Assembly (NCBI RefSeq): GCF_900105355.1
Contig: NZ_FNSC01000001.1
Location: 1,674,001 to 1,738,000, forward strand
DNA length: 64,000 nucleotides
DNA from: Pseudomonas anguilliseptica
GTDB lineage: Bacteria; Pseudomonadota; Gammaproteobacteria; Pseudomonadales; Pseudomonadaceae
Direction of reading: 5' to 3'
The position numbers and the translations under genes are program-made. This document shows, in pieces, positions 28,950 through 37,566 of the stretch (its first letter is position 1; every line of letters starts with the position of its first letter). The notes beneath the pieces were generated by a model. That model was not told the origin of the DNA. It saw only the letters and a list, made by a program, of their open reading frames with translations, and ran no database searches.

Positions 28950-29822
28950 TTAGGTGTTGTTCGGCCAGTTGCTGGCGGGTGTCGTTAAGCAGTTGTTGGT
29001 AGTTGCAGCCTTCATCGGCCAGGCGTCGTTGCAGGGTGCGTTCGCTCAGGTGCAGGTGCCGCGCCAGTTCACTGCGGTCCGGCTCGCCACGTGCCAGCTG
29101 CTCACCCAGTAAGGCCACCACGCGGGCGCTGAGCCCTTCGCTGGGCAGGCGCGCTGGCGCAGCAGGTTCTGCAGCGGCGGATTGGCCTGGATCAGCGGCG
29201 CACTGGCCAGGCTGCGCGGCAGGACGATGCCGTAATCACTGGCGGCAAACTGCAGCGGGCAGGCAAAGGTCTTGGTGTAACTGCCCAGTGTCGGCGGCTC
29301 TGGGTGAACAAACTGCGCACGCAGCAGCTGCCAGTTATCCAGCAGCGGATGCAGCATCTGCACCCAACAGGCCATCAGCGCCAGGACGCGGGTGCGGGTG
29401 GCCGGCAGTTCGGGATGCAGGGGGCGATAGAGCAGTTGCAGCTCCTCGCCTTGTTCGCGCAATTGCACCTCGCCGCCCTCGCCGCCCAGACGCTGATAGC
29501 GCAGCCCGGCAGCCAGGGCGTCGCCCAGGGTCGGGCTACTCTGCAACAGGTAGCCGAGCACGCTGAACGGGCCAGGGGCGAGGTTGCAACCCAGGGCCAG
29601 GCCGGGTTCGGCATGCTCGATGCGGCTGAGGTGTTGCCACAGGTGTTCCTGCGTGGCGAAGGGCACGCGTGCATCGGGGTCGCTAAGCTGGCTGCCGTGC
29701 AGCTCGCAGGCGCTCATCAAGTGGGCACGATCAACGCCCAGGCGGCTGGCGGCATGCAGCACTGCGAGGGTGATGCTGGCGCTGACCGAGGTGTGTTGCG
29801 AATCGAGTGTGTGCTTGGGCAT
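28950..29822 (-). pseudogene. AraC family regulator, frameshifted and 3'-truncated by IS5
   Basis: The N-terminal ligand domain (about 225 residues; LAVLHAASRLGVDR, GPFSVLGYLLQSSPTLGDAL) is of the OruR/arabinose-binding-like type used by many Pseudomonas AraC regulators. The frame is lost near 29150: after LLRQRA the correct sequence LPSEGLSARVVALLGEQLA runs one frame over. The first HTH (LSERTLQRRLADEG) is present. The second HTH, normally after LAEQHLR, is gone because the IS5 end begins at 28950. The regulator cannot be functional. Its former target is unknown. Confidence 0.85.
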
Positions 29823-30004
29823 AGCCTGATTCTGCCCAAAGCTGTGGCTTGGCGGTAGCGTTAAGACGTCTAGCTCAACACTTGGTTACTGGTGCAGCCG
29901 GGATTACTCCGTGCAACCTGTGGCTGAGCAGTTAGACTCTTGTCCTTCCGGGCGCACTCAAAAGGTGCGAACGGTTCAAAAATAAACAGAAAAGGAGAAC
30001 TCCC

Positions 30005-30973
30005 ATGAAAGGTAAATCCCTGGCATGGGCCCTGTCGGCTGCACTCGCAGGTATTACCCTGAGCAGCGCCGTACAGGCCGAAGAGCAATTCGTCACCATC
30101 GGCACCGGTGGTCAGACCGGCGTTTATTACGTTGCCGGTCAATCGATTTGCCGCTTCCTCAATCGCGGTGCTGCTGAGCATGGCATCAAGTGCAACGCCC
30201 CAGCCAGCGGCGGCGGTGTGGCCAACGTCAACGGCATCCGCAGTGGCGAATTCAATTTCGGCATCATGCAGTCGGACCACCAGTTCAAGGCCATGAAGGG
30301 CGTCGCGCCGTTCGAGAAAGAAGGCGCCATGAAGGACATCCGTGCGGTGTTCTCGCTGCAGAGTGAGGTGTTCACCATCCTCGCCCGCCGTGATGCCAAG
30401 ATCGCCAGCTTCGATGACCTCAAAGGCAAGCGCGTCAATATCGGCAACCCAGGTTCCGGTCAGCGTGACACCCTGGAAGAGATCATGCAGGTCAAAGGCT
30501 GGGACCGTTCAGCGTTCTCCCTGGCGGCCGAATTGAAGCCGGCCGAGCAGGCTTCTGCTCTGGGCGACAACAATATCGATGCAATGACCTACTTCGTTGG
30601 CCACCCTAACGGTGCCATCCAGGAAGCCACCACCACTGACGCGGTACTGGTACCGGTGACCGGTGCGGAAATCGACAAGCTGCTGGCTGAGAAGAGCTAC
30701 TACACCAAGGCTGATATCCCAGGTGGCGTGTACAAGGGCAACGATGCGCCAACCCCGTCGATTGGCGGCAAAGCGGTGCTTTCCACCTCGGCCAAGGCCA
30801 GCCCGGACGTGGTCTACCAGCTGGTTAAATCGGTATTCGACAACATCGATCGCTTCAAGCGTCTGCACCCTGCATTTGCCGACCTGAAAGAAGAAGACAT
30901 GATCAAAGTCGGGCTCAGCGCTCCGCTGCACGAAGGCGCAGTGCGCTATTACAAAGAGCGCGGCTGGCTGTAA
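30005..30973 (+). CDS. TAXI family TRAP transporter solute-binding protein
   Basis: This 322-aa periplasmic receptor has a signal peptide ending in VQAEE. It has the TAXI hallmark VTIGTGGQTGVYYVAG near the start and IGNPGSGQRDTLE in the middle. It captures a substrate, probably an organic acid or amino acid-like compound, for the fused TRAP permease downstream. The ATG follows AAAGGAG. Two hundred bases with no gene lie upstream. A hairpin in the gap to the permease probably sets the higher expression of the receptor. Substrate is not predictable. Confidence 0.93.
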   Translation: MKGKSLAWALSAALAGITLSSAVQAEEQFVTIGTGGQTGVYYVAGQSICRFLNRGAAEHGIKCNAPASGGGVANVNGIRSGEFNFGIMQSDHQFKAMKGVAPFEKEGAMKDIRAVFSLQSEVFTILARRDAKIASFDDLKGKRVNIGNPGSGQRDTLEEIMQVKGWDRSAFSLAAELKPAEQASALGDNNIDAMTYFVGHPNGAIQEATTTDAVLVPVTGAEIDKLLAEKSYYTKADIPGGVYKGNDAPTPSIGGKAVLSTSAKASPDVVYQLVKSVFDNIDRFKRLHPAFADLKEEDMIKVGLSAPLHEGAVRYYKERGWL

Positions 30974-31020
30974 GCGGCCCACGCTGCCCGTCCCAACGGG
31001 CTAGTGTCTCTAGATAAGCA

Positions 31021-31048
31021 AACCCGCAGCTGCAAGGCTGCGGGTTTT
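31021..31048 (+). terminator. Partial terminator between TAXI receptor and TRAP permease
   Basis: AACCCGCAG (31021-31029) pairs with CTGCGGGTT (31038-31046), followed by TTTT. It lies in the 109-base gap between receptor and permease, where partial termination would give more receptor than permease. Confidence 0.75.
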
Positions 31049-31082
31049 GCCGTTTCCGTACTCTCGAATGCAGGTTCAACCC

Positions 31083-33641
31083 ATGCATGACAAGCAACTG
31101 TCCACCGAAGAACTGATCGCTCAGGATGTCGGCGCGCGTCTGCCCGTCGGCGCCATGGCCCAGGTGATTACCGGCCTGGCTCTGCTCTGGTCGCTGTTTC
31201 AGCTGTGGATCGCCTCGCCGCTGCCGTTCGTGTTCGGCATTGGCGTGTTCAACGACACCGAAACCCGCTCGATCCACCTAGCGTTTGCCCTGTTGCTGGC
31301 GTTTCTCGCCTACCCGGCATTTCGCAAGTCGCCGCGTGACCGCGTGCCGCTGCTGGATATCGATCTGGGCCTGGTCGCTGCCGCCAGCGCCGCCTACCTG
31401 TTTATCTTCTACCAGCAGCTGGCCTTGCGCCCCGGTAGCCTGACCACCGCGGACATGCTCACCGCCTGTATCGGCATCCCGCTGCTGCTGGAGGCCACCC
31501 GCCGCGTACTCGGCCCGCCGTTGGCAATCATCGCCTTGCTGTTCCTCGTCTACAGCCTGGCCGGGCCCTATATGCCAGGGATGCTGGCGCACCGTGGGGT
31601 CAGCTTCAATGCGATGGCCAACCACCAGTGGATCACTACCGAAGGGGTGTTCGGCATCGCCCTCGGCGTATCCACCAGCTTCGTATTTCTCTTTGTGCTG
31701 TTTGGCGCCTTGCTCGAGCGCGCCGGCGCGGGGCATTACTTTATTCAGCTGGCCTTCAGCATGCTTGGCCACTTCCGCGGCGGCCCGGCCAAGGCGGCCG
31801 TGGTGGCGTCGGGGTTGACCGGGTTGATCTCCGGCTCCTCGATTGCCAACGTAGTGACCACCGGCACCTTCACCATTCCGATGATGAAGCGCACTGGCTT
31901 CTCGGCCGAGAAGGCCGGCGCGGTGGAAGTGGCGTCGTCGGTGAATGGCCAGATCATGCCGCCAGTAATGGGTGCGGCGGCCTTTCTGATGGTCGAGTAC
32001 ATCGGTATGCCCTATGTCGAGATCATCAAGCACGCCTTCCTGCCGGCAGCGATCTCCTATATCGCCCTGCTGTATATCGTCCATCTGGAATCCCTCAAGC
32101 TCGGCCTGCAGCCAGTGGGCGGGCATCAGCCCAAGCCCTGGCTGCGCCGCCTGACTGGTTTCGCCTTTGGTGCGGCGCTGATCAGCGGCCTGTCGCTGGC
32201 GGTGTATTACGGCCTTGGCTGGCTCAAACCGGCACTGGGTGAATACGCCCTGCCAGGCATCGGCGCGCTGCTGGCGCTGGTCTATCTGGCGCTGCTGAAA
32301 ATCGCTGCCAGCGTGCCGGTATTGCCGGCCGAAGACCCGGATGCGCCGCTCGACGAACTGCCGCAAACCCGCGCCGTACTGCTTTCCGGCCTGCACTTTC
32401 TGCTGCCGGTGGTGGTGCTGGTCTGGTGCCTGATGATCGAGCGTCTGTCCCCTGGCCTGTCAGCCTTCTGGGGCAGCGTGATGCTGGTGATCATCCTGCT
32501 GACTCAGCGCCCGCTGCTGAGTTGGATGCGCCACGACGGCAGCCATGACCACGGCACTTTCATGGACGGCGTGATCGATCTGCGTGAAGGCCTGATCGCC
32601 GGCGCGCGCAATATGATCGGCATTGGCATTGCCACAGCGGCGGCGGGCATCATTGTTGGCGCGGTGTCGCAAACCGGGGTTGGCCTGGTGCTGGCCGATC
32701 TGGTCGAACTGCTGTCGATGGGCAATCTGCTGCTGATGCTGGTACTCACGGCGATCTTCAGCCTGGTGCTGGGCATGGGCCTGCCGACCACTGCCAACTA
32801 CATTGTGGTGTCCAGCCTGTTGGTGCCGGTGATCGTCACCCTCGGCCAGCAGAACGGCTTGATCGTGCCGCTGATCGCGGTACACCTGTTCGTTTTCTAC
32901 TTCGGCATCATGGCCGATGTGACGCCGCCGGTGGGTCTGGCTTCGTTCGCCGCTGCAGCGGTGTCCAAGGGCGACCCGATCAAGACTGGGATTCAGGCCT
33001 TCTACTACAGCCTGCGTACGGCGGTGTTGCCGTTCCTGTTTATCTTCAACACTGACCTGCTGCTGATCGACGTGGATTTCTGGCACGGCGTGCTGATCTT
33101 TATCATCGCCACTGTCGCCATGCTGATCTTCGCTGCTGGCAGCCAGGGCTATTTCCTGGTGCGCAGTCGCTGGTACGAGAACGTGCTGCTGCTGTTGGTG
33201 GCCTTCACCCTGTTCCGTCCGGGTTTCTGGATGGACATCGTGCATGACCCTTACCGCGACATCCCGCCGGCACAACTGGCCCAGGCTCTGAGTGATGTGG
33301 CCGATGGTAGCCAGCTGCGCCTGCGCATCAAAGGTGAGGATGCGGTCGGTGACGCCCGGGAATTCAGCCTGCTGCTGCCTGTGCCGGAAGGTGCCACGGG
33401 TGAAGAACGTCTGGAGAAACTCGACCTGCTGACGTATGAAGAGGGCGGCAAGGTACTGGTCGACAGCGTCACCTTCGGCAGCCCGGCGGCCGAAGCGGGC
33501 CTGGAGTTCGATCAGGAAATCCTCAAGGTCCGCGCGCCAACGGATCGCTGGACCAAGGAGCTGATGTGGATTCCGGGCTTCCTGCTGTTCGCCCTGGTGG
33601 TCTGGTTGCAGCGTCGCCGGCGGGCCAACGGTACGGCTTGA
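31083..33641 (+). CDS. TRAP transporter fused permease (DctQ-DctM)
   Basis: This 852-aa inner-membrane protein fuses the small 4-TM and large 12-TM TRAP subunits. The large-subunit motifs GLTGLISGSSIANVVTTGTF, VEVASSVNGQIMPPVMGAAA and LGMGLPTTANYIV are typical of the TAXI-associated branch. After the last helices, a soluble domain of about 100 residues resembles a PDZ-like/DUF3394 tail (FGSPAAEAGLEFDQEI), followed by a final helix. It is an ion-gradient-driven importer. The start at 31083 is preferred over two upstream in-frame ATGs because TRAP homology begins soon after; the ribosome binding site is weak. Confidence 0.92.
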   Translation: MHDKQLSTEELIAQDVGARLPVGAMAQVITGLALLWSLFQLWIASPLPFVFGIGVFNDTETRSIHLAFALLLAFLAYPAFRKSPRDRVPLLDIDLGLVAAASAAYLFIFYQQLALRPGSLTTADMLTACIGIPLLLEATRRVLGPPLAIIALLFLVYSLAGPYMPGMLAHRGVSFNAMANHQWITTEGVFGIALGVSTSFVFLFVLFGALLERAGAGHYFIQLAFSMLGHFRGGPAKAAVVASGLTGLISGSSIANVVTTGTFTIPMMKRTGFSAEKAGAVEVASSVNGQIMPPVMGAAAFLMVEYIGMPYVEIIKHAFLPAAISYIALLYIVHLESLKLGLQPVGGHQPKPWLRRLTGFAFGAALISGLSLAVYYGLGWLKPALGEYALPGIGALLALVYLALLKIAASVPVLPAEDPDAPLDELPQTRAVLLSGLHFLLPVVVLVWCLMIERLSPGLSAFWGSVMLVIILLTQRPLLSWMRHDGSHDHGTFMDGVIDLREGLIAGARNMIGIGIATAAAGIIVGAVSQTGVGLVLADLVELLSMGNLLLMLVLTAIFSLVLGMGLPTTANYIVVSSLLVPVIVTLGQQNGLIVPLIAVHLFVFYFGIMADVTPPVGLASFAAAAVSKGDPIKTGIQAFYYSLRTAVLPFLFIFNTDLLLIDVDFWHGVLIFIIATVAMLIFAAGSQGYFLVRSRWYENVLLLLVAFTLFRPGFWMDIVHDPYRDIPPAQLAQALSDVADGSQLRLRIKGEDAVGDAREFSLLLPVPEGATGEERLEKLDLLTYEEGGKVLVDSVTFGSPAAEAGLEFDQEILKVRAPTDRWTKELMWIPGFLLFALVVWLQRRRRANGTA

Positions 33642-33659
33642 GTTGAGCCTGACGCCCCA

Positions 33660-33776
33660 CCCGCTGCGCAGCTTGTTGCGCAGCGGGCTGTTGATAAGTC
33701 TCTGGGGATCAGGCTGTAGGCCTTGTAGCCATTGGCTTTGAGCGTGCTGCGCAGAAACCTGCGCAGTCCTGCGCAG
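33660..33776 (+). promoter_or_regulatory. CTGCGCAG repeat cluster, possible sigma-54 enhancer site
   Basis: The palindromic octamer CTGCGCAG occurs at 33664-33671, 33747-33754, 33759-33766 and 33769-33776, with a variant TTGCGCAG at 33677-33684. The first two sites are part of a hairpin (33660-33670 with 33677-33687) that may also end the TRAP transcript, though no T-tract follows. The cluster lies about 120-150 bases upstream of the hcp sigma-54 start, the usual distance for an activator-binding site. The rest of this 302-base gap is AT-rich and has no gene. Confidence 0.45.
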
Positions 33777-33870
33777 CAAGTTGCTCAGCTTTTAGTGATC
33801 TGGCGCACAGTGGGTTTGAGTTCTCGCTTTAAATGATCACAAGACATTGATTTATAAGGTTTTTATTTAA

Positions 33871-33887
33871 TTGGCATGCTTGTCGCT
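33871..33887 (+). promoter_or_regulatory. Sigma-54 promoter of the hcp-vgrG cassette
   Basis: TTGGCATGCTTGTCGCT fits the consensus YTGGCACG-N4-TTGCW with GG and GC elements correctly spaced; one mismatch occurs in each box. Transcription should begin near 33897, 47 bases before the hcp start. The AT-rich stretch just upstream would suit IHF bending. T6SS hcp genes in several proteobacteria are sigma-54 dependent. Confidence 0.7.
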
Positions 33888-33943
33888 ACAGGGAAGGCTC
33901 CCGGATCACTGCAGATCCATGACCCAAGGCAAGGAAAGCACTC

Positions 33944-34462
33944 ATGCCAACACCCGCGTATCTGTCCCTCGAAGGCACCAAACAAGGCCTGATCACTGCC
34001 GGCACCTTCACCGAAGACTCCGTCGGTAACATCTTCCAGGAAGGTCATGAACACCAGATCCTGGTTCAAGCCTTCAACCACCAGGTCATCATCCCGCGTG
34101 ATCCGCAGTCCGGTCAGCCGACTGGCCAGCGCGTACACAAGCCGCTGATGATCACCAAAGTTTTCGACAAGTCCTCGCCGCTGATCTTCAATTCCCTGAC
34201 CTCCGGTGAGCGTCTGAACAAGTGCCGTCTGGAGTGGTACCGCACTTCCTCCACCGGTACTCAAGAGCACTACTTCACCATCGAGCTGGAAGATGCCGTG
34301 ATCGTTGACGTGCAGTCGCGTATGCCGAACTGCCAGGATCCGAACATGTCTCACTTCACCCACCTCGAAGACGTGTACTTCACCTACCGCAAAATCGTCT
34401 GGACCCACGAAGTCTCCGGCACTTCCGGCTCCGACGACTGGCGTACCCCGATCTCCGCCTAA
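33944..34462 (+). CDS. hcp: Type VI secretion tube protein Hcp
   Basis: This 172-aa Hcp forms hexameric rings of the T6SS tube and can carry effectors. Family features include AYLSLEGTKQGLITAGTF at the start, GHEHQILVQAFNHQV, and the C-terminal DVYFTYRKIVWTHEVSG. It resembles the Hcp proteins of orphan hcp-vgrG islands rather than those beside structural clusters. It is the first gene after the sigma-54 promoter. A hairpin after its stop likely allows more Hcp than VgrG. No T6SS structural genes lie in the window, so a remote apparatus is needed. Confidence 0.95.
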   Translation: MPTPAYLSLEGTKQGLITAGTFTEDSVGNIFQEGHEHQILVQAFNHQVIIPRDPQSGQPTGQRVHKPLMITKVFDKSSPLIFNSLTSGERLNKCRLEWYRTSSTGTQEHYFTIELEDAVIVDVQSRMPNCQDPNMSHFTHLEDVYFTYRKIVWTHEVSGTSGSDDWRTPISA

Positions 34463-34487
34463 GCATTGGCTGAGTTCGCGTAATACC

Positions 34488-34520
34488 GCTTCGGCCAGGC
34501 TTGTCCTGGCCGAAGCGTTT
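34488..34520 (+). terminator. Hairpin between hcp and vgrG
   Basis: GCTTCGGCCAGG (34488-34499) pairs with CCTGGCCGAAGC (34505-34516) around CTTGT, followed by GTTTCT. The stem is strong and the T-tract weak, fitting partial read-through from hcp into vgrG. Confidence 0.7.
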
Positions 34521-34651
34521 CTAGTGAGACCTGCGTCGCCAAACACTGACAGGCATCGCGCAAAATCGCGAACAGGCACGGCTGCCAGGCCAAGCCTGGG
34601 TTAGAAATGCGCAGTGGTTTGATTCATGGAACGAAACAAGAGGAACAACGA

Positions 34652-36745
34652 ATGTTCGCCGCCGCCAACCAGACGCATTTCAGCCTGACGATCGAAGGCG
34701 TTAGCCACGATCTACAGGTGCTCGAATTCAACGGTCGCGAGGCGATCAGTCAGCCCTTCGAGTTCGAACTGGAACTGGTCAGCGAACGTCCTGACCTGGA
34801 TCTGGAAAGCCTGCTGCATCAGGCCGCCTTTCTCGCCTTCGATCAGGCCGGCCACGGCATTCACGGGCAGATCTACCGCGTCGCCCAGGGCGAGTCTGGT
34901 AAACGCCTGACCCGATACCACGTGACCTTGCGCCCACAGCTGGCGTACCTGGCGCATCGCACCAACCAACGCATCTTCCAGCACCTGACGGTGGAGAAGA
35001 TCATCAGCCAAGTGCTGCAAGAGCACGGCATTCAGGCCAACGCCTACCAATTCCAGCTCGGCTCGATCTACCCCGAGCGTGAGTACTGCGTGCAGTACGA
35101 CGAATCTGACCTGCACTTCGTCCAGCGCCTGTGCGAGGAAGAAGGTATCCACTACCACTTCCAGCACAGCGAACAAGGCCACGTACTGACCTTTGGCGAC
35201 GACCAAACAGCCTTCCCCAAACTCGCGCCAACGGCCTATCAGCAAGACAGCGGCCTGGTCGCTGACAAACCGGTGATCAAGCGCTTCGGCGTGCGCGTGG
35301 AAACCCGCTCGAGCCGGGTGACCCGCCGTGACTATGACTTCGAAAAACCCAAGCTGCTGATGGAGGCGGACGCCAAGAGCGCGTTCAAACCCGATCTTGA
35401 GGATTACGACTACCCCGGCCGTTTTGTCGACCGCGAGCGCGGCAAACACCTCAGCCAGCGCAGTCTGGAACGCCATCGCCACGACTTCGAATTGGCGCAG
35501 GGCGACGGCGATCAGCCGCTGCTGGTCAGCGGCCACTTTCTGGCGCTGACCGAGCACCCGCGCGCCAGCTGGAACGACCTCTGGTTGCTCACTGAAATCC
35601 ACCACGAAGGCAAACAGCCGCAGGTGCTGGAAGAGTCGGTGACCAGCCACACCGAAGTCAGCGATGGTTTCCAGCAGGGCTACCGCAACCGCTTTACCGC
35701 CACGCCCTGGACCGTGCTGTATCGCCCGCCGCTTAATCATCCGAAACCGCGCATCCTCGGTAGCCAAAGTGCGGTGGTCACCGGGCCTGCGGGTGAAGAA
35801 ATCCACTGCGACCAATATGGTCGGGTCAAGGTGCAGTTCTTCTGGGACCGCGAAGGCCAGGCTGACGACAAAACCAGCTGCTGGCTGCGTGTAAGCTCAA
35901 GCTGGGCCGGCGACCGCTACGGCGGCATCGCCATCCCGCGCGTGGGCATGGAGGTGCTGATCACCTTCCTCGAAGGCGACCCCGATCAACCGCTGGTCAC
36001 CGGCTGCCTGTACCACGCCGAACACGTGGTGCCCTACGATCTGCCGACGAACAAAACCCGCAGCCTGTTCAAAACCCTCAGCAGCCCCGGCGGTGGTGGC
36101 TATAACGAACTGCGTATCGAAGATAAAAAGGGCGCCGAACAGATCTACATCCACGCCGAGCGCGACTGGGATGAAAACATCGAGCACGACCAGAAAATCC
36201 GCATCGGCAACGAGCGCCACGACACCGTCGAGGCCAACAGCTACAGCGAATTCAAAGCCGAAGAACACCGCACCACTCACGCCGACCGCAAAAGCGAAAT
36301 CAAAGCCAACGACCACCTGACAGTGGGCAACAACCAGCATATCAAGATCGGCACCGGCCAATTTATCAACGTAGGCCAAGAGATCCATCTCTCCAGCGGT
36401 CAGAAAGTCGTACTCGAAGCCGGCAGCGAACTGACCTTAAAAGCCGCCGGCAGCTTTATCAAGCTGGATGCCAGCGGCATCACCCTGGTCGGCCCGATCA
36501 TCAAAATCAACTCCGGCGGCGCGCCGGGAAGTGGGTCGGGGGCGGCGCCCATACTACCGGGGATGGTTAAACCGGCGGATGCGGATGTGCCCGGCGCCGT
36601 GCTTGAGCACAGGCTCAAGCAGGCGCGCTTGGCCAACAGCCCGCTGGTCGAGCTTTGCCAGAAGCCTAAAGGCGGTACACCGCTGCAATGTCCGTTGGCC
36701 AACTGTCCGTGTCGCGCCGCACTTCAGGCGGAGTCACAAGTATGA
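34652..36745 (+). CDS. vgrG: Type VI secretion spike protein VgrG
   Basis: This 697-aa trimeric spike protein has the gp27-like base (about 1-370; IYRVAQGESGKRLTRYHVTL), an OB-fold gp5 part (about 380-470; DQYGRVKVQFFWDREG, LEGDPDQPLVTGCLYH), then a beta-helix needle of repeated short strands. The last 70 residues form a Pro/Gly linker and a Cys-rich tail (CPLANCPC) that could bind metal or dock cargo. No enzymatic domain is seen. The start at 34652 follows AGAGGAAC. Its stop overlaps the DUF4123 gene (ATGA), so spike and adaptor are made together. Confidence 0.95.
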   Translation: MFAAANQTHFSLTIEGVSHDLQVLEFNGREAISQPFEFELELVSERPDLDLESLLHQAAFLAFDQAGHGIHGQIYRVAQGESGKRLTRYHVTLRPQLAYLAHRTNQRIFQHLTVEKIISQVLQEHGIQANAYQFQLGSIYPEREYCVQYDESDLHFVQRLCEEEGIHYHFQHSEQGHVLTFGDDQTAFPKLAPTAYQQDSGLVADKPVIKRFGVRVETRSSRVTRRDYDFEKPKLLMEADAKSAFKPDLEDYDYPGRFVDRERGKHLSQRSLERHRHDFELAQGDGDQPLLVSGHFLALTEHPRASWNDLWLLTEIHHEGKQPQVLEESVTSHTEVSDGFQQGYRNRFTATPWTVLYRPPLNHPKPRILGSQSAVVTGPAGEEIHCDQYGRVKVQFFWDREGQADDKTSCWLRVSSSWAGDRYGGIAIPRVGMEVLITFLEGDPDQPLVTGCLYHAEHVVPYDLPTNKTRSLFKTLSSPGGGGYNELRIEDKKGAEQIYIHAERDWDENIEHDQKIRIGNERHDTVEANSYSEFKAEEHRTTHADRKSEIKANDHLTVGNNQHIKIGTGQFINVGQEIHLSSGQKVVLEAGSELTLKAAGSFIKLDASGITLVGPIIKINSGGAPGSGSGAAPILPGMVKPADADVPGAVLEHRLKQARLANSPLVELCQKPKGGTPLQCPLANCPCRAALQAESQV

Positions 36746-37566
36746 CAACGCGTATTCAGCAGGGCTTCCCAGGCGTGACCGGGAAAACCTATTTGCTACT
36801 GGAAAACGGCGATGAAAAGCTAGAGCGCGTCTATGCCCTGGAGCAAGCTCCAGAGCCCATTTATCTGTTCGCCGATACCGATCTGGCGGCTCATCAGGAG
36901 CAAGGTCCACTGCTCCTATGCTTGTCCGGCAGTGCTCTGCTTGATGAATACCGCAATGCACCCAACGAATGGCGCGGCCTGCTTCTGAGCAGCCCGCAAC
37001 CCCTCGAAGAGCTATTGGCGCATTTGAGGCGCATGCTGATTGTCAGCTTCGATGGCAATCGTAAAGCCCTGCTGCGCTACTACGACCCACGCGTCGCCAG
37101 TTACTTTTTTCCCGCTTGCGATGCGGACAGCGTTACGCCCTGGCTAGGGCCTATTCAGCAACTGATCTGGCATGGCGGCACCTGGGCCGACAGCGCCCAA
37201 GGCCTGAGCCACTGGCACCGCTTGAGCAATCTCAATGGCACCGCTGTGACCGAACAACCGCTACTGATGCCGCTCAACCAGCAGCAGACCAACGCGTTAG
37301 AGCGCCAGCAGCTCGAACACTTCACCTACGAGTGGCTACAAGGCCAATCCGGAATGCCCTTTAGCTTGGCCTGGGATTACCTGCAGCAGGGACTGGCCGC
37401 CAGCTTCGATGAAGCTGACGCTCTGCAGGCTTATCTCGATTTGCGCACCCAATATCCTGACCACGCCACTCACCCAATCCCCCCTGCCGGCGACACGCAG
37501 CAGCGACTACAGCAGTTGCGTGCCTACCTGGAAGTATCGCCGACACTCAAGGAGTCCCACGCATGA
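36742..37566 (+). CDS. DUF4123 effector adaptor/chaperone (Tap/Tec type)
   Basis: This 274-aa protein carries the DUF4123 domain (about residues 15-140; KLERVYALEQAPEPIYLFADTD split as a family-like start, and FDGNRKALLRYYDPRV). DUF4123 proteins hold a specific T6SS effector and load it onto its VgrG; they are not usually secreted. The start overlaps the vgrG stop and its own stop overlaps the effector start (both ATGA). Such an overlap chain VgrG-adaptor-effector is strong evidence that the next gene is its cargo. Confidence 0.9.
   Translation: MTTRIQQGFPGVTGKTYLLLENGDEKLERVYALEQAPEPIYLFADTDLAAHQEQGPLLLCLSGSALLDEYRNAPNEWRGLLLSSPQPLEELLAHLRRMLIVSFDGNRKALLRYYDPRVASYFFPACDADSVTPWLGPIQQLIWHGGTWADSAQGLSHWHRLSNLNGTAVTEQPLLMPLNQQQTNALERQQLEHFTYEWLQGQSGMPFSLAWDYLQQGLAASFDEADALQAYLDLRTQYPDHATHPIPPAGDTQQRLQQLRAYLEVSPTLKESHA

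Noticed and set aside
33660..33687. Simple terminator for the TRAP operon
   Set aside because: The hairpin is strong but lacks a T-tract and shares its CTGCGCAG core with downstream copies, so it was listed within the repeat cluster instead.
32460..33779. A 439-aa minus-strand frame
   Set aside because: It is antisense to the TRAP permease, has shadow-type composition, and runs across the intergenic hairpin.
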